Source of the DNA: Sphingomonas sp. Leaf242
GTDB lineage: Bacteria > Pseudomonadota > Alphaproteobacteria > Sphingomonadales > Sphingomonadaceae
DNA: 64,000 nt
Reading direction: 5' to 3'
Assembly (NCBI RefSeq): GCF_001422045.1
Contig: NZ_LMLW01000001.1
Coordinates: 752,972-816,971, forward strand
This document shows positions 23,725-33,830 of this stretch, one piece after another (position 1 is the stretch's first letter; each line of letters starts with the position of its first letter). A model generated the notes under the pieces. It saw nothing but the letters and a program-made list of their open reading frames with translations. It was not told where the DNA came from and made no database searches. A program made the translations under genes and the position numbers.

Positions 23725-24762
23725 ATGGAGCGAACAACCCAGGTCATCGGCGAGTCCGGCACGTTCATGGCGGCGCTCGAACGCGCATCGCGGGCGGCGG
23801 CGTTGGACCGTCCGGTGCTGGTGATCGGCGAGCGCGGGACGGGCAAGGAACTGGTCGCCGAGCGCCTCCACCGCCTGTCGCCGCGGTGGGACCAGCCGCT
23901 GGTGATCATGAACTGCGCGGCGCTGCCCGAGACGCTGATCGAGGCGGAATTGTTCGGACATGAGGCGGGCGCGTTCACCGGCGCGACCAAGGCGCGGGTA
24001 GGGCGGTTCGAGGAGGCCGATGGCGGCACGCTGTTCCTCGACGAACTCGGCACGCTGTCGATGGCGGCGCAGGACCGACTGTTGCGCGCCGTCGAATATG
24101 GCGAGATCACGCGGATCGGCTCGTCGCGGCCGATGCGCGTCGACGTGCGGATCGTGGCCGCGACCAACGAGCATCTCCCCGACAAGGTCGATCGCCATGA
24201 GTTCCGCGCCGATCTGCTCGACCGGTTGTCGTTCGAAGTGGTGACGTTGCCGCCGCTGCGCGCGCGCACCGGAGACGTTGTGGTCCTCGCCGAACATTTC
24301 GGCCGGCGCATGGCGTCGGAGCTGGGGCGCGAGCGCTGGGAAGGCTTCGGCCCGGCGGCGATGGACGCGCTGATCGCGTATCCCTGGCCCGGCAACGTCC
24401 GCGAACTCCGCAACGTCGTAGAGCGCGCGGTGTATCGTTGGGAGCAGGCGGGACCGATCGATGCGATCGAGATCGACCCCTTCCAGTCGCCGCATCGGCC
24501 GGGGGCGTCGACTGCGCCGAAACCTATCGTGGTGACCCCACGCGCGGCCGAGGCAGACGAGGGCGAAGATCCTGTCGTTGCCTGCGAAGAAGGCCCCTCA
24601 GACTTCAAGTCCCGCGTGTCGCGCTTCGAACGCGACCTGCTTTCGCGCGCGCTGTCGGAACACCGCTTCAACCAACGCGCCACAGCTGAAGCACTAGGCC
24701 TCAGCTACGACCAACTCCGTCATGCGCTGAAACGCCACGACCTGCTGAACGTGGGAGGCTGA
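23725..24762 (+). CDS. pspF: Phage shock operon transcriptional activator PspF
   Basis: A sigma-54-dependent AAA+ activator of 345 residues without an N-terminal regulatory domain, as in PspF. Walker A GERGTGKE, the sigma-54-contacting loop GAFTGATK, Walker B GTLFLDEL and the sensor motif [13 protein letters not shown] are present. The C-terminal helix-turn-helix ([19 protein letters not shown]) binds upstream activator sites. In the known system PspA inhibits it directly. The ATG at 23725 places the AAA+ domain at the start. It is divergent from the operon it controls and ends 15 bp before a family A repeat. Confidence 0.95.
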   Translation: MERTTQVIGESGTFMAALERASRAAALDRPVLVIGERGTGKELVAERLHRLSPRWDQPLVIMNCAALPETLIEAELFGHEAGAFTGATKARVGRFEEADGGTLFLDELGTLSMAAQDRLLRAVEYGEITRIGSSRPMRVDVRIVAATNEHLPDKVDRHEFRADLLDRLSFEVVTLPPLRARTGDVVVLAEHFGRRMASELGRERWEGFGPAAMDALIAYPWPGNVRELRNVVERAVYRWEQAGPIDAIEIDPFQSPHRPGASTAPKPIVVTPRAAEADEGEDPVVACEEGPSDFKSRVSRFERDLLSRALSEHRFNQRATAEALGLSYDQLRHALKRHDLLNVGG

Positions 24763-24776
24763 CCTATTTTCTTCGT

Positions 24777-24852
24777 TCTCCCGCGAAGGCGGGAGCCCAG
24801 GGTTGCGAACGATACCGGTCTTGGTCCCTGGACCCCCGCTTTCGCGGGGGAC
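24777..24852. repeat. Palindromic repeat family A
   Basis: Left arm TCTCCCGCGAAGGCGGGAGC and right arm CCCCCGCTTTCGCGGGGGAC, with about 25 unique bases between. It lies between convergent pspF and the antiporter gene. Confidence 0.85.
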
Positions 24853-24881
24853 AGTATCGGGATGCTCGCTGCTTGGTTTGC

Positions 24882-26090
24882 TCAGGCGCTCTTCCCCACC
24901 AACCCCGCCAGCTTCTTCAACTTCGGCGCGACGATCGGTACCGTCAGCATCGTGCTCGCCAGCGCCATCAGCAGCAGCGCCGTGAAGGTCTCGTTGGTGA
25001 TGATCTTCTTATCCAGCAGGATGTTGACGAAGATGATCATGATCAGCGCCTTAGTCTGGAGCAGCCAGCCGATCGCCGAAGCCTCGCCCGGCCGCCACTT
25101 CAGGATCCGCCCGGCGGCGTGAACCCCGGCCAGCTTGCCGCCCACCGACGCGACCAGCAGCAGCGCCGCCGCGCCGAACACCGCGTAACCACCGACCGCC
25201 CACTGCGTCTTCAGCCCCGTCGACAGGAAGAACACCGGCATCACCGCGAGCAGCACGAAGTGTCGGAACTGGTCCATCTTCGCGGTGGTGAACCATTTCG
25301 AATCAAGCACCGCGCCGGACAGGAACGCGCCGACCATGAAGTGCAGCCCCGCCCAGTCCGCCGCGAATCCGCAGCCAGCGAGCCAGATCAGGCTGACATA
25401 CCAGCGATCGCGCTCCTCGATCCGCGCCATCAGTTTGCGCACGATCACCGTCGCCACCGCGAAACCGACGAGGAAACCGCCCTGCCGCCCGACGCGCTCC
25501 CAGTCGAGTAGGATCAGCGCGAGCACACCCCAGATCGCGATGTCGTCGAGGCTGGCATAGCGCAGGATTCGTTGGCCGATCGGCTGACGCAGCACATCGA
25601 GCTTTTCGAGGAACAGCACGAGGATCGGCAGTGCGGTGACGGCGCATGCCATGCCGATGCCGAGTACCACCTGCCACGTCGCGCCGTCCGGCCCCCGCCA
25701 GCCCGGATAGCGCAGCATCAGCACCGCGGCGATGCTGCCGGTGATCAGCGGCGCCGCGAGCGCGAGCCCTGCGGTGACGCCGGTTTCGCCGCGCCGCTTC
25801 CAGGCCTCGCCGAGGTCGAGTTCAATGCCGGCGACCCACACGAACATCATCACCGCCCACCACGCGATCCCGTTCAGCGAGCCCAGCGTCGCGGGTGTGA
25901 AGACCGTCGCGTAATAATCGGGATACGCCGCGCCGAGTACGCCCGGCCCGAGCAGGATGCCGCCGAAGATCTGCACCACCACCAGCGGCGCCCAGTAATC
26001 GGTCCGCCCGAGCCGCCACACCAGATACGGCACGGTGAAGATGATGAGTATCGCGAGGAGGAAGACCTCCGTCGGCGTCATGGCGTGCAT
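24882..26090 (-). CDS. Cation/proton antiporter, CPA2 family
   Basis: A 402-residue integral membrane protein with 11-12 hydrophobic helices. Helix 3 onwards contains IFGGILLGPGVLG and FVWVAGIELDLGEAW, and the core has a helix pair with CAVTALPILVLFL and ASLDDIAIWGVLAL, where the acidic pair suggests cation exchange. This is the Na+/H+ exchanger (KefB/NhaS3-like) fold without the cytoplasmic TrkA-N domain. GGGGGAT lies before the ATG at 26090; an inner ATG (26081) is possible. The ion specificity is not readable. It is convergent with pspF. Confidence 0.88.
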   Translation of the reverse strand: MHAMTPTEVFLLAILIIFTVPYLVWRLGRTDYWAPLVVVQIFGGILLGPGVLGAAYPDYYATVFTPATLGSLNGIAWWAVMMFVWVAGIELDLGEAWKRRGETGVTAGLALAAPLITGSIAAVLMLRYPGWRGPDGATWQVVLGIGMACAVTALPILVLFLEKLDVLRQPIGQRILRYASLDDIAIWGVLALILLDWERVGRQGGFLVGFAVATVIVRKLMARIEERDRWYVSLIWLAGCGFAADWAGLHFMVGAFLSGAVLDSKWFTTAKMDQFRHFVLLAVMPVFFLSTGLKTQWAVGGYAVFGAAALLLVASVGGKLAGVHAAGRILKWRPGEASAIGWLLQTKALIMIIFVNILLDKKIITNETFTALLLMALASTMLTVPIVAPKLKKLAGLVGKSA

Positions 26091-26318
26091 GCAGATCCCC
26101 CGGCGCCGATCGGTTCCCCCCGCCGGCTTCGTTTCGCGTGCACACTATCCGCGCGTGGGTGCGGCGGCAATCGGCTGATGGTCGCGATCGACTACGCTGA
26201 GCTTGCGCCATTGCGGGACACGCAAACCGGCTGACATGGAGCGGTTCAACCTGATACGCCTCGCGTCACCGTCGGTGCCTTGCTCCGGGCGGGCGCGACC
26301 CCGCGAAAGGATTTCCGC

Positions 26319-27239
26319 ATGAAACGATCGTTGTTTGCGCTGGCGTTGCTGTCGGCGCCCGCCTTTGCTCAGGGCACCGCGCCGTTCACCGTCAACGGTC
26401 AGGGGTTCGCGACGCTCCAGGAGGCGGTGACGTCGATCCGGATGGGGACCGCGACGATCCTGATCGCCCCCGGCACCTATCGGCAGTGCGCGATCCAGCA
26501 AGGTGGCCACATTACCTTCAAGGCGGTGCAGCCCGGCAAGGCGATCTTCGACAGCGTCGCCTGCGAGGACAAGGCGGCGCTGGTGCTGCGCGGCAACGGG
26601 TCGGTGGTCGATGGCCTCGTCTTCCGCGGCTACCGCGTGTCCGACGGCAACGGCGCCGGTATCCGCACCGAATCGGGCGACCTGACCGTCACCAATTCGA
26701 TGTTCCTCAACAGCCAGGAGGGGATTCTGGGCGGCCAGCCGACCAACCAGCGGATCACGATCGACCGGTCGACCTTCTCGGGGCTTGGCCAGTGCGACCA
26801 GTCGCCAAGCTGTGCGCACTCGATCTATCTCGACAACAAGGGTAGCATCTCCGTCACCAATTCACGGTTCGAGCGCGGCAACGGCGGGCATTACGTGAAG
26901 CTGCGCAGCCCCACGGTCTCGATCACCGACAACAGCTTCGACGATACCGCGGGGCACAAGACCAACTACATGATCGATCTCCCCGAAGGCGCGACCGGCC
27001 TGATCGCGCGCAACACCTTCGTCCAGGGTAAGGACAAGGAAAACCATTCGGGGATGATCGTCGTCGCGGCGGAAGCGCGGACCTATCCATCGACCGGCCT
27101 ACGTGTCGAGAACAACGACGCGCGGCTGTCGCCCGGTGACACCACCAACCCGGCGTTCCTGATCGACTTCAGCCACGACAAGCTCGCGGTCGGCGCGAAC
27201 CGGTTGGGTGCGGGGCTGCGGGCGTTCGAGACCCGGTGA
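26319..27239 (+). CDS. Secreted right-handed beta-helix repeat protein
   Basis: 306 residues with a signal peptide (MKRSLFALALLSAPAFA-QG). The rest shows repeating short strands with N/S/G turns (SGDLTVTNSMFLNSQEGILGG, KGSISVTNSRFERGNGG, SPTVSITDNSFDDTAGH), the pattern of parallel beta-helix proteins such as pectate lyase-like or NosD-type folds. No catalytic residues of a polysaccharide lyase could be picked out. GAAAGGA precedes the ATG at 26319. It stands alone; a carbohydrate-binding or cleaving role is only a guess. Confidence 0.8.
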   Translation: MKRSLFALALLSAPAFAQGTAPFTVNGQGFATLQEAVTSIRMGTATILIAPGTYRQCAIQQGGHITFKAVQPGKAIFDSVACEDKAALVLRGNGSVVDGLVFRGYRVSDGNGAGIRTESGDLTVTNSMFLNSQEGILGGQPTNQRITIDRSTFSGLGQCDQSPSCAHSIYLDNKGSISVTNSRFERGNGGHYVKLRSPTVSITDNSFDDTAGHKTNYMIDLPEGATGLIARNTFVQGKDKENHSGMIVVAAEARTYPSTGLRVENNDARLSPGDTTNPAFLIDFSHDKLAVGANRLGAGLRAFETR

Positions 27240-27308
27240 CGAGCGGCGGGGTGGCGTGCTGGGTGCGTCACCCACGAACCAAAGTACTGCTCCAACCCGA
27301 AAGGCTGT

Positions 27309-27359
27309 GCTCCCGCGAAGGCGGGAGCCCAGTCTGGGCTCCCGCCTTCGCGGGAGAAC
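27309..27359. repeat. Palindromic repeat family A
   Basis: A compact, almost perfect copy: CTCCCGCGAAGGCGGGAGCC and its exact complement around CAGTCTG. It lies between the convergent beta-helix gene and phosphatase gene, and could form a strong bidirectional hairpin. Confidence 0.92.
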
Positions 27360-27387
27360 AAGCGCTACTTGAGAGCGTTGGCCAATC

Positions 27388-29016
27388 TTAGTTAGCGCAG
27401 GTACTCGCAGCACTCGGATCAAGATCGAGGCACCGCCCGTCGAGCCCCGACACCGGCAACCCGATCGTCGCCGCCAGCGTCGGCACGATATCCACCGTTT
27501 CGACCGACAGCGGCTGCTCGAACCCGGTCATCCCCTTGCGCCAGAACAGGATCGGCACGCGGCGATCATAGTCCCAGGGTGACCCATGCGTCTCGACATA
27601 GCCGCCAGCGGGCGAGACGATCGTGGTTACGCGCGGCTTGAGCAGCACCACCATCTGCCCCGACCGCTCCGGATAGAACGACGCGCGCGCCCGTTCGATC
27701 AGCGTCCAAGTCTCGGGCGGAGTCTTCGCCATCGGCGTCGCCATGATCTCGGCGGCGGAGTAGGCTCCCGCAATCTGCGGCATCGCGCGATACCGGCGCA
27801 GCGCCTCGGCAAGCACCTTCGCCTGCGTTTTGGCGGGCAGCGTGTCGTCGATATAGACGTCGCCCTCCGTCCCGAGCAGCACGCTGCCCGGCAGGCCAAG
27901 ATCCTTGGCGATCGCAGTGCCGACCTGCTTGGCGAGCACGTTCTCGTCCATGTGCGCCTCCATCGGCATCGCGCGCTGCTGCTGGCGTTCGGTCGCGTCG
28001 TGCGCACCGTGATCCGCAGTCAGCACGACCTCGTAATCGACCCCGGTCTCGTCCATCACGTTGAAGAAATCGCCGAGCGTCTTGTCGAGCTGTGCCATCT
28101 GGATGCACATCTCCGAGCCCTGCGTGCCATAGGTATGCCCGATATAATCGGTCGCCGATGCGCCGATGTCTATGATGTCGGTCTGCGGACCCTTGCCAAG
28201 CTTCATGTCCTGAACCAGCGCGGCCGCCATCGCGAACACCGCGGCGTCCGAGGCCGGCGATATGCGGAAGCCCTTCGCGTCGCCCGCCTCGCGCTCGAAG
28301 CGCCCCTGGCCGTAGGTCTTGCCCGCGATCATGATCGGATGGTTCACGCCCGCGCAATAGCCCGGCAGCGGCAGCGCCGCCTGCGGCTTGGCGATCAGCG
28401 CGGCGACCGCGTCGCGCGTCCGCTGCACCGCCGGCGGCACCGCGCGCCCCGCGTACGAAACGTACGTCTTGCCGTCCCACCACCAGAGCTCGTCGACCTT
28501 GTGGCCGCCCATCATCACCGCCGCACGATCTTTCCCCGCGACCGACACCGAGCGCGTCCGCGGATCGCGCGCCTTCATCATCTCGCCGAGCGTCGGCACC
28601 TTCAGGTGCATGTCGGACACGGTATAGCTCTCGTGAGTGCTGCCGGTGACGCGCTCGTCCTCCGAGCAATAGACCACCTTATCGGGCCGCCCGGCGCGCT
28701 GGTCGATCCAGTTGTTGGCGATGATCCCGGTATGCGCAGGCCGCATGCCGGTCAGGATCGTCGAGTGGCCCGGGCACGTCTCGGTCGCCGCATGGCTCTG
28801 ATACCCGCTCGGGAACACCGCGCCGTTCAGGAGTCGCGTAAAGCCGCCGGTGTAGTGATTGCGATATTGCTGGAACAGGTCGGCGGCGAACTGGTCGACC
28901 GAGATCGCGACGATCAGTTTTGGCGGCGTCGTCGGGGTCGCTGCAGGGGGCGGTGCCGTCTGGGCAGAGACCGAAGCGGCCGAAGTCAGCAGGAGCGCGG
29001 CGATAAGTGCTTTCAC
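27388..29016 (-). CDS. phoK: Alkaline phosphatase, PhoK/PafA type
   Basis: A secreted phosphomonoesterase of the type I phosphodiesterase/nucleotide pyrophosphatase superfamily. The 542-residue protein has a signal peptide (MKALIAALLLTSAASVSAQ), SVDQF as the first metal ligand, the nucleophile motif ATETCPGHST (a threonine), DIGASATDYIGHTYG, LTADHGAHD and ETHGSPWDYD as further metal ligands. This arrangement matches the sphingomonad phosphatase PhoK. The GTG at 29016 is chosen because AAAGGAC lies 6 bases upstream; a TTG at 29037 lacks one. No Pho box was seen upstream. Confidence 0.87.
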   Translation of the reverse strand: MKALIAALLLTSAASVSAQTAPPPAATPTTPPKLIVAISVDQFAADLFQQYRNHYTGGFTRLLNGAVFPSGYQSHAATETCPGHSTILTGMRPAHTGIIANNWIDQRAGRPDKVVYCSEDERVTGSTHESYTVSDMHLKVPTLGEMMKARDPRTRSVSVAGKDRAAVMMGGHKVDELWWWDGKTYVSYAGRAVPPAVQRTRDAVAALIAKPQAALPLPGYCAGVNHPIMIAGKTYGQGRFEREAGDAKGFRISPASDAAVFAMAAALVQDMKLGKGPQTDIIDIGASATDYIGHTYGTQGSEMCIQMAQLDKTLGDFFNVMDETGVDYEVVLTADHGAHDATERQQQRAMPMEAHMDENVLAKQVGTAIAKDLGLPGSVLLGTEGDVYIDDTLPAKTQAKVLAEALRRYRAMPQIAGAYSAAEIMATPMAKTPPETWTLIERARASFYPERSGQMVVLLKPRVTTIVSPAGGYVETHGSPWDYDRRVPILFWRKGMTGFEQPLSVETVDIVPTLAATIGLPVSGLDGRCLDLDPSAASTCAN

Positions 29017-29124
29017 GAACAGTCCTTTAGCCAGCAACGTCCCTTGAGCGGGGCCGTCGCTTTGAAGTGCAATACGACAAGGTCACCGCTATGGCTTTGC
29101 GCGATGAACGAAACAAGGATGGCC

Positions 29125-31173
29125 ATGCGCGGATTACGTTGCGTCCTCATGACGGTCTTGCTGGCCGTCTGCGGGCTGGCGGGTACGCCCGCGCTTGCGG
29201 AATCGCTGAACGGCTCCAGCCAGCATCTGATGATGAAGCTGGTCGCCGAAAGCGATCACCCGAAAGCCGGCACCCCGCTGACGATTGCGCTCGCGACGAC
29301 GCCCGAGACCGGCTGGCACGGCTATTGGCGCAATCCAGGCGATGCTGGTTTTCCAGCGACGTTCGACTGGACTTTGCCGACGGGCGCGAAGGCAGGCGAG
29401 CCCGAATGGCCGGTGCCGACGACGCTGCTGATCGCTGGCCTCATGAATTATGTCTACGAGGCGCCCTATGCGCCGCTCGTGACGATCCAGGTACCGGCCG
29501 GGCTGACGGCGGGGACTAAATTCCCGATCCGCCTGAAGACGAGCTATCTCGTCTGCTCGGCGACGATCTGCGTACCCGAAGAGAAGGCGCTCTCGCTCGA
29601 CCTTACGATCGGTGATGGCGCGCCATCGCAGGCCGCCGCGTTCGCGGGCTGGCGTCAGGCGATCCCCAAGCCGCTCGATGCCGGCGCGACGTACGCGGCG
29701 AGCAACGGGACGATGCGGATCGCGGTGCCGTTTCCAGCGGGCGCGAAGATCGACAAGGCGTATTTCTTCCCGGTCACCACCGGCACGATCGAGAATGGCG
29801 CGGCGCAAACGGTCACGCGCGACGGCGACCGGCTGACGATCAGCACCAAGGTTGCGGCGAACGCCAAGGCTGGCGGACCGATCGAAGGCGTGCTCCGGAT
29901 TGGCGACGGGCAGGGGCTCGGCGTCAAGGCAACGCCCGGTGCGGTGGCTGAAGCTGCCGGCGGCGACGCGACGAGCGCGAACGGCGAGAGTTTCTGGCTG
30001 ACCGCGCTGATCGCGTTCGCGGGCGCCGTGCTCGGCGGCTTGATCCTCAACATCATGCCGTGCGTCTTCCCGATCCTGAGCCTGAAGGCGCTCAGCCTCG
30101 CCCGCGGCGGCGCCAGCGAGAAGGACGCGCGCGGCGAGGCCTTGGCCTACACCGCTGGCGTCGTGCTGGTCTGCCTCGGCCTCGGTGGCGCGATCCTGGC
30201 CTTGCGCGCAGGCGGCTCGGCGGTCGGTTGGGCGTTCCAGTTGCAGCATCCCGGCGCGATCGTCGCGTTGCTGCTGCTGAGCACCGCGATCGCATTCAAT
30301 CTTGCCGGCCTGTTCGAGGTCCCGACCCCACGCTTTGCCGGTGAGAGTGGTGCGAGCGGCGCATTCGCGACCGGAGCACTTGCCGCGTTCATTGCGACGC
30401 CGTGCACAGGGCCGTTCATGGGCGCAGCACTCGGTGCGGCGCTGGTGCTGCCATGGCCGGCGGCGCTCGCCGTGTTCGGCGGGCTCGGGATCGGCTTGTC
30501 GCTCCCGTTCCTCGCGATCGGGTTCATTCCTTCGTGGCGGCGGTGGTTGCCTAAGCCCGGCGCGTGGATGGAGACGTTCCGTCACATCCTGTCGGTGCCG
30601 ATGTTCCTCACCGCGATCGCGCTCGGCTGGGTGCTCGGGCGCCAGACCGACGTTGATACGCTGACGCTAGCGCTGGTCGCGGTGCTGGCGGTCGGCGCGG
30701 TGCTTTGGATCGGCGGCTCGCGTCAGCGCAAGGGCAAGTCGTTCGGCATGGTTGCGCAAATCCTGCTGCTCGTCGTGTTCGTCGGCAGCGCGGTGCTAAT
30801 CTCACGCGCGCCGCCGGTCGCCGCCAAGACCGCCACCGCAGGCGACGAGGCGTTCACCGAGGCCAAGCTCGCCTCGCTGCGCGCCGAGAAGCGTCCGGTG
30901 TTCGTGTATTTCACGGCCGACTGGTGCCTGACGTGCAAGGTCAACGAGAAGGCAGCGATCGACACCACCGGCGTCCGCGATGCCTTTGCCAAGCACAAGG
31001 TGGCGGCTTTGATCGGCGACTGGACCGACGGCGACCCGGTAATGGGTCGATTCATCCAAGCCCACAACCGGGCGGGTGTGCCGCTATACCTATACTACGC
31101 GCCAGGTACAGATGAACCGACGGTCCTGCCGCAGGTTCTCACGCCAGGTCTGCTCGAAGGCCTAGGCGCCTAA
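29125..31173 (+). CDS. dsbD: Protein-disulfide reductase DsbD
   Basis: Carries electrons across the inner membrane to periplasmic thiol proteins. About 682 residues: signal peptide (MRGLRCVLMTVLLAVCGLAG), an N-terminal DsbD-alpha domain with the redox pair in YLVCSATICVPEE (C144/C149), eight or so transmembrane helices with NIMPCVFPILSLKAL and FIATPCTGPFMG, and a C-terminal thioredoxin domain with WCLTCKVNE. All three cysteine pairs are present. The ATG at 29125 has AAGG 6 bases upstream; 29104 and 29119 are alternatives. The open frame continues far upstream across phoK by chance. Confidence 0.93.
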   Translation: MRGLRCVLMTVLLAVCGLAGTPALAESLNGSSQHLMMKLVAESDHPKAGTPLTIALATTPETGWHGYWRNPGDAGFPATFDWTLPTGAKAGEPEWPVPTTLLIAGLMNYVYEAPYAPLVTIQVPAGLTAGTKFPIRLKTSYLVCSATICVPEEKALSLDLTIGDGAPSQAAAFAGWRQAIPKPLDAGATYAASNGTMRIAVPFPAGAKIDKAYFFPVTTGTIENGAAQTVTRDGDRLTISTKVAANAKAGGPIEGVLRIGDGQGLGVKATPGAVAEAAGGDATSANGESFWLTALIAFAGAVLGGLILNIMPCVFPILSLKALSLARGGASEKDARGEALAYTAGVVLVCLGLGGAILALRAGGSAVGWAFQLQHPGAIVALLLLSTAIAFNLAGLFEVPTPRFAGESGASGAFATGALAAFIATPCTGPFMGAALGAALVLPWPAALAVFGGLGIGLSLPFLAIGFIPSWRRWLPKPGAWMETFRHILSVPMFLTAIALGWVLGRQTDVDTLTLALVAVLAVGAVLWIGGSRQRKGKSFGMVAQILLLVVFVGSAVLISRAPPVAAKTATAGDEAFTEAKLASLRAEKRPVFVYFTADWCLTCKVNEKAAIDTTGVRDAFAKHKVAALIGDWTDGDPVMGRFIQAHNRAGVPLYLYYAPGTDEPTVLPQVLTPGLLEGLGA

Positions 31174-31197
31174 ATCGCATCGACTAACACTCGATCC

Positions 31198-31280
31198 CGT
31201 CATCCTGACGAAAGTCAGGATCCAGAGTACCATGTGTCACCGTCGATGACCCTAGATCCTGAGTTTCGTCAGGATGACGG
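31198..31280. repeat. Palindromic repeat family C
   Basis: CGTCATCCTGACGAAAGTCA at the left and TTTCGTCAGGATGACGG at the right form long complementary arms; CAGGATCC pairs inside with GATCCTG. Sister copies are at 49616 and 62354. It lies between dsbD and the ATP-grasp operon. Confidence 0.88.
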
Positions 31281-31374
31281 ACGTGTGCGGCGGCAGGCGA
31301 CATTCAACCCTTGTGCAGCGCAGCGATGCGTTGCAGCATGGAACCGCAACGCTTGATGGGGATTGACCGTTTCG

Positions 31375-32895
31375 ATGGGGAAACAAGCGTTCGACGAGAT
31401 CATGGGGACACCGGGCGACACGGTCGCTCGGCCCGAACTGGCGGCTTTGTGCAACTGGATCGAGGATACGCCCGATGCCGAGTTGCGGCGTCGACAAGAG
31501 GCGGCAGAAACCACGTTTCGCCAGCTCGGCATCACCTTCGCGGTCTACGGGGAGAACGAGGCGGCCGAGCGGATCATCCCGTTCGACATCGTCCCGCGCG
31601 TGTTCCTCCACGACGAATGGACCCGGCTGTCCGAGGGGCTGGTTCAGCGCGTCGAGGCGATCAACGCGTTCCTCGACGATATCTACGGCGAGCGTCGTAT
31701 CCTGAAGGAGGGCATCCTTCCCGAAGACCTCGTGCTCGGCAATGCGCAGTTCCGTCCCGAGATCGCCGGTATCCGCCCGCCGCACGGCGTATGGGCGCAT
31801 ATCTGCGGCATCGATCTCGTCCGCACCGGCCCCGACGACTTCTTTGTGCTCGAGGACAACGCGCGTACGCCGTCGGGTGTCAGCTACATGCTCGAAAACC
31901 GCGAGGCGATGCTCCGGCTCTGTCCCGAACTGTTCCGCGAGTTCCGTGTCGCCGCAGTCGACAGCTATCCCGACCTCCTGCTTGAAACGATGAAGTCGGT
32001 GGCGCCGCACGGCACGGGCTCCAACCCGACCTGCGTGCTGCTGACCCCCGGTCACTATAATTCGGCCTATTACGAGCACAGCTTCCTCGCGGATTCGATG
32101 GGTATCGAACTCGTCGAGGCCGCCGATCTTGTCGTGGACGACGATGTGGTCTGGATGCGGACGATCGCGGGGCGCGTGAAGGTCGATGTGATCTATCGCC
32201 GGATCGACGATGATTATCTCGATCCGCTCGTGTTCCGTCCGGACTCCGCGCTGGGCGTACCGGGTCTGATCGCAGCCTACGCAGCCGGCAACGTCGCGAT
32301 CATGAACGCGCCGGGCAACGGCATCGCCGACGACAAGGCGATCTACAGCTACATGCCCGACATCGTGAAGTTCTACTCCGGCGGCGAGTGCAAGCTGCGC
32401 AACGTCGAAACGTGGCGCTGCCGCGAACCGCAAGCGCTGCAATACGTCCTCGACAATCTCGAAGACGTCGTCGTCAAGCTGGTCGACGGTTCAGGCGGCT
32501 ATGGCATGCTCGTCGGCCCGACCGCCTCGAAGCAGGAGATCGAGGATTTCCGCGCCGCGCTGATCGCCGAGCCACACCGCTACATCGCGCAGCCCACGCT
32601 TGCGCTGTCGACCGTCCCGACGATGGCGAAAGGTGGGCTTAGCCCCCGTCACGTCGACTTCCGCCCGTTCGTGCTGAGCGGTTCGAAGGGTGTCCAGGTC
32701 GTACCGGGTGGCCTCACCCGCGTCGCGCTCAAGGAAGGATCGCTGGTGGTCAATTCCAGCCAGGGCGGCGGCACCAAGGACAGTTTCGTGCTCATGGCTG
32801 ACCAGTCGCAGCGGATGAACGCCGGCGGTATGACGCAGACGATGGGTGGCATTACGCAGACCCTCGGTGCACAGACTTCCGGCGGGAATTCCTGA
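31375..32895 (+). CDS. Circularly permuted type 2 ATP-grasp protein
   Basis: A 506-residue member of the circularly permuted ATP-grasp type 2 family. Visible blocks are PFDIVPRVFLHDEWTRLSEGL, QRVEAINAFLDDIYGERRIL, DFFVLEDNARTPSGVSYMLENR and VVKLVDGSGGYGMLVGP with the nucleotide-binding glycine loop. These enzymes are predicted amide or peptide ligases. It is the first of three overlapping genes (ATP-grasp, alpha-E, transglutaminase fold), a set widely conserved and proposed to make or modify a peptide. The ATG at 31375 is preferred; a TTG at 31363 is an alternative. The product is unknown. Confidence 0.92.
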   Translation: MGKQAFDEIMGTPGDTVARPELAALCNWIEDTPDAELRRRQEAAETTFRQLGITFAVYGENEAAERIIPFDIVPRVFLHDEWTRLSEGLVQRVEAINAFLDDIYGERRILKEGILPEDLVLGNAQFRPEIAGIRPPHGVWAHICGIDLVRTGPDDFFVLEDNARTPSGVSYMLENREAMLRLCPELFREFRVAAVDSYPDLLLETMKSVAPHGTGSNPTCVLLTPGHYNSAYYEHSFLADSMGIELVEAADLVVDDDVVWMRTIAGRVKVDVIYRRIDDDYLDPLVFRPDSALGVPGLIAAYAAGNVAIMNAPGNGIADDKAIYSYMPDIVKFYSGGECKLRNVETWRCREPQALQYVLDNLEDVVVKLVDGSGGYGMLVGPTASKQEIEDFRAALIAEPHRYIAQPTLALSTVPTMAKGGLSPRHVDFRPFVLSGSKGVQVVPGGLTRVALKEGSLVVNSSQGGGTKDSFVLMADQSQRMNAGGMTQTMGGITQTLGAQTSGGNS

Positions 32896-33830
32896 TGCTG
32901 TCGCGCACTGCATCCTCGCTCTACTGGCTCGGCCGTTATTTCGAGCGTGCCGACTTCATCGCCCGGCTGGTCGAAGCCACCGTCCGGCTCGACGTGCTCT
33001 CATCGCAACCCTCGGGCGATGCCGCCTGGGCGTCGGCGTTGGCCGTGACCGAAACCGACGAGGCCTTTGCCGCGACCGGCGTCGAGATCGGTCAACGCGA
33101 CGTCGTGCGGTTTCTGACGCTCGATTCGAGCCATCCGGGATCGATTGTCCGCTGTCTCGACATGGCGCGTAACAATGCCAAGGCGGTCCGCACCGCGTTG
33201 ACCCGCGAGGCATGGACCGCGATCAACCGCGCGTGGCTGCTGTTCGAGAACCGTGCGACGCCCGGAAGCACGACCTCGCAGCTGAACCTTGTCGAGGCGG
33301 TCAAGAACGAGACCCGCGGCTTCGAAGGCGCGGTCCACCGCATGCTCCGCAACCAGACGACGTGGTTCATCCGGCTCGGCCAGGCGGTCGAGCGCGCGGA
33401 CAACACCGCGCGTCTGCTCGACGTCAAATATCACATCCTGCTGCCCGAGGGCGAACGGCTGGGCGGTGCGATCGACCGCGACCAGTGGACTACCATCCTC
33501 CAGACCGTGTCCGCCGTTACGGCCTATCGCTGGCTCTATAATGACGGCTTGCGTCCCGCCGACGTCATCGACCTGCTTCTTGCCCGGTCCGAACTGCCAC
33601 GCAGTTTGGCCGCATCGGTCGAGGAAACGGTGGACGTGCTCAACCTGCTCGCCAAGCGGACGGGGAACCACGGCGAGGCCGATCGTATGGCCCGGATGCG
33701 TGCGTCGCGGATGGCGAAGACACGATCGGGCGAGGTCATCGCCTCCGGGCTGCACCAGTATTTGCAGGCGTTCATCGCCGAGAACGCGCTGCTGCACGGC
33801 GCGATCGGCCGTCAGTTCAAGTTCCTCTGA
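32895..33830 (+). CDS. Alpha-E domain-containing protein
   Basis: A 311-residue all-helical alpha-E protein. It starts MLSRTASSLYWLGRYFERADFIARLVE, the family hallmark, with a second repeat of the motif at TTWFIRLGQAVERADNTARLLD. The biochemical function is unknown; it always accompanies the permuted ATP-grasp protein. The ATG overlaps the preceding TGA (TGATG), and its own stop overlaps the transglutaminase start in the same way, so the three are translated as a unit. Confidence 0.93.
   Translation: MLSRTASSLYWLGRYFERADFIARLVEATVRLDVLSSQPSGDAAWASALAVTETDEAFAATGVEIGQRDVVRFLTLDSSHPGSIVRCLDMARNNAKAVRTALTREAWTAINRAWLLFENRATPGSTTSQLNLVEAVKNETRGFEGAVHRMLRNQTTWFIRLGQAVERADNTARLLDVKYHILLPEGERLGGAIDRDQWTTILQTVSAVTAYRWLYNDGLRPADVIDLLLARSELPRSLAASVEETVDVLNLLAKRTGNHGEADRMARMRASRMAKTRSGEVIASGLHQYLQAFIAENALLHGAIGRQFKFL

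Noticed and set aside
27586-29103. Very long open frame extending dsbD upstream by about 500 codons
   Set aside because: It is antisense to phoK, Arg/His-rich and without domains. High GC makes such shadow frames long; the real gene begins at the signal peptide near 29125.
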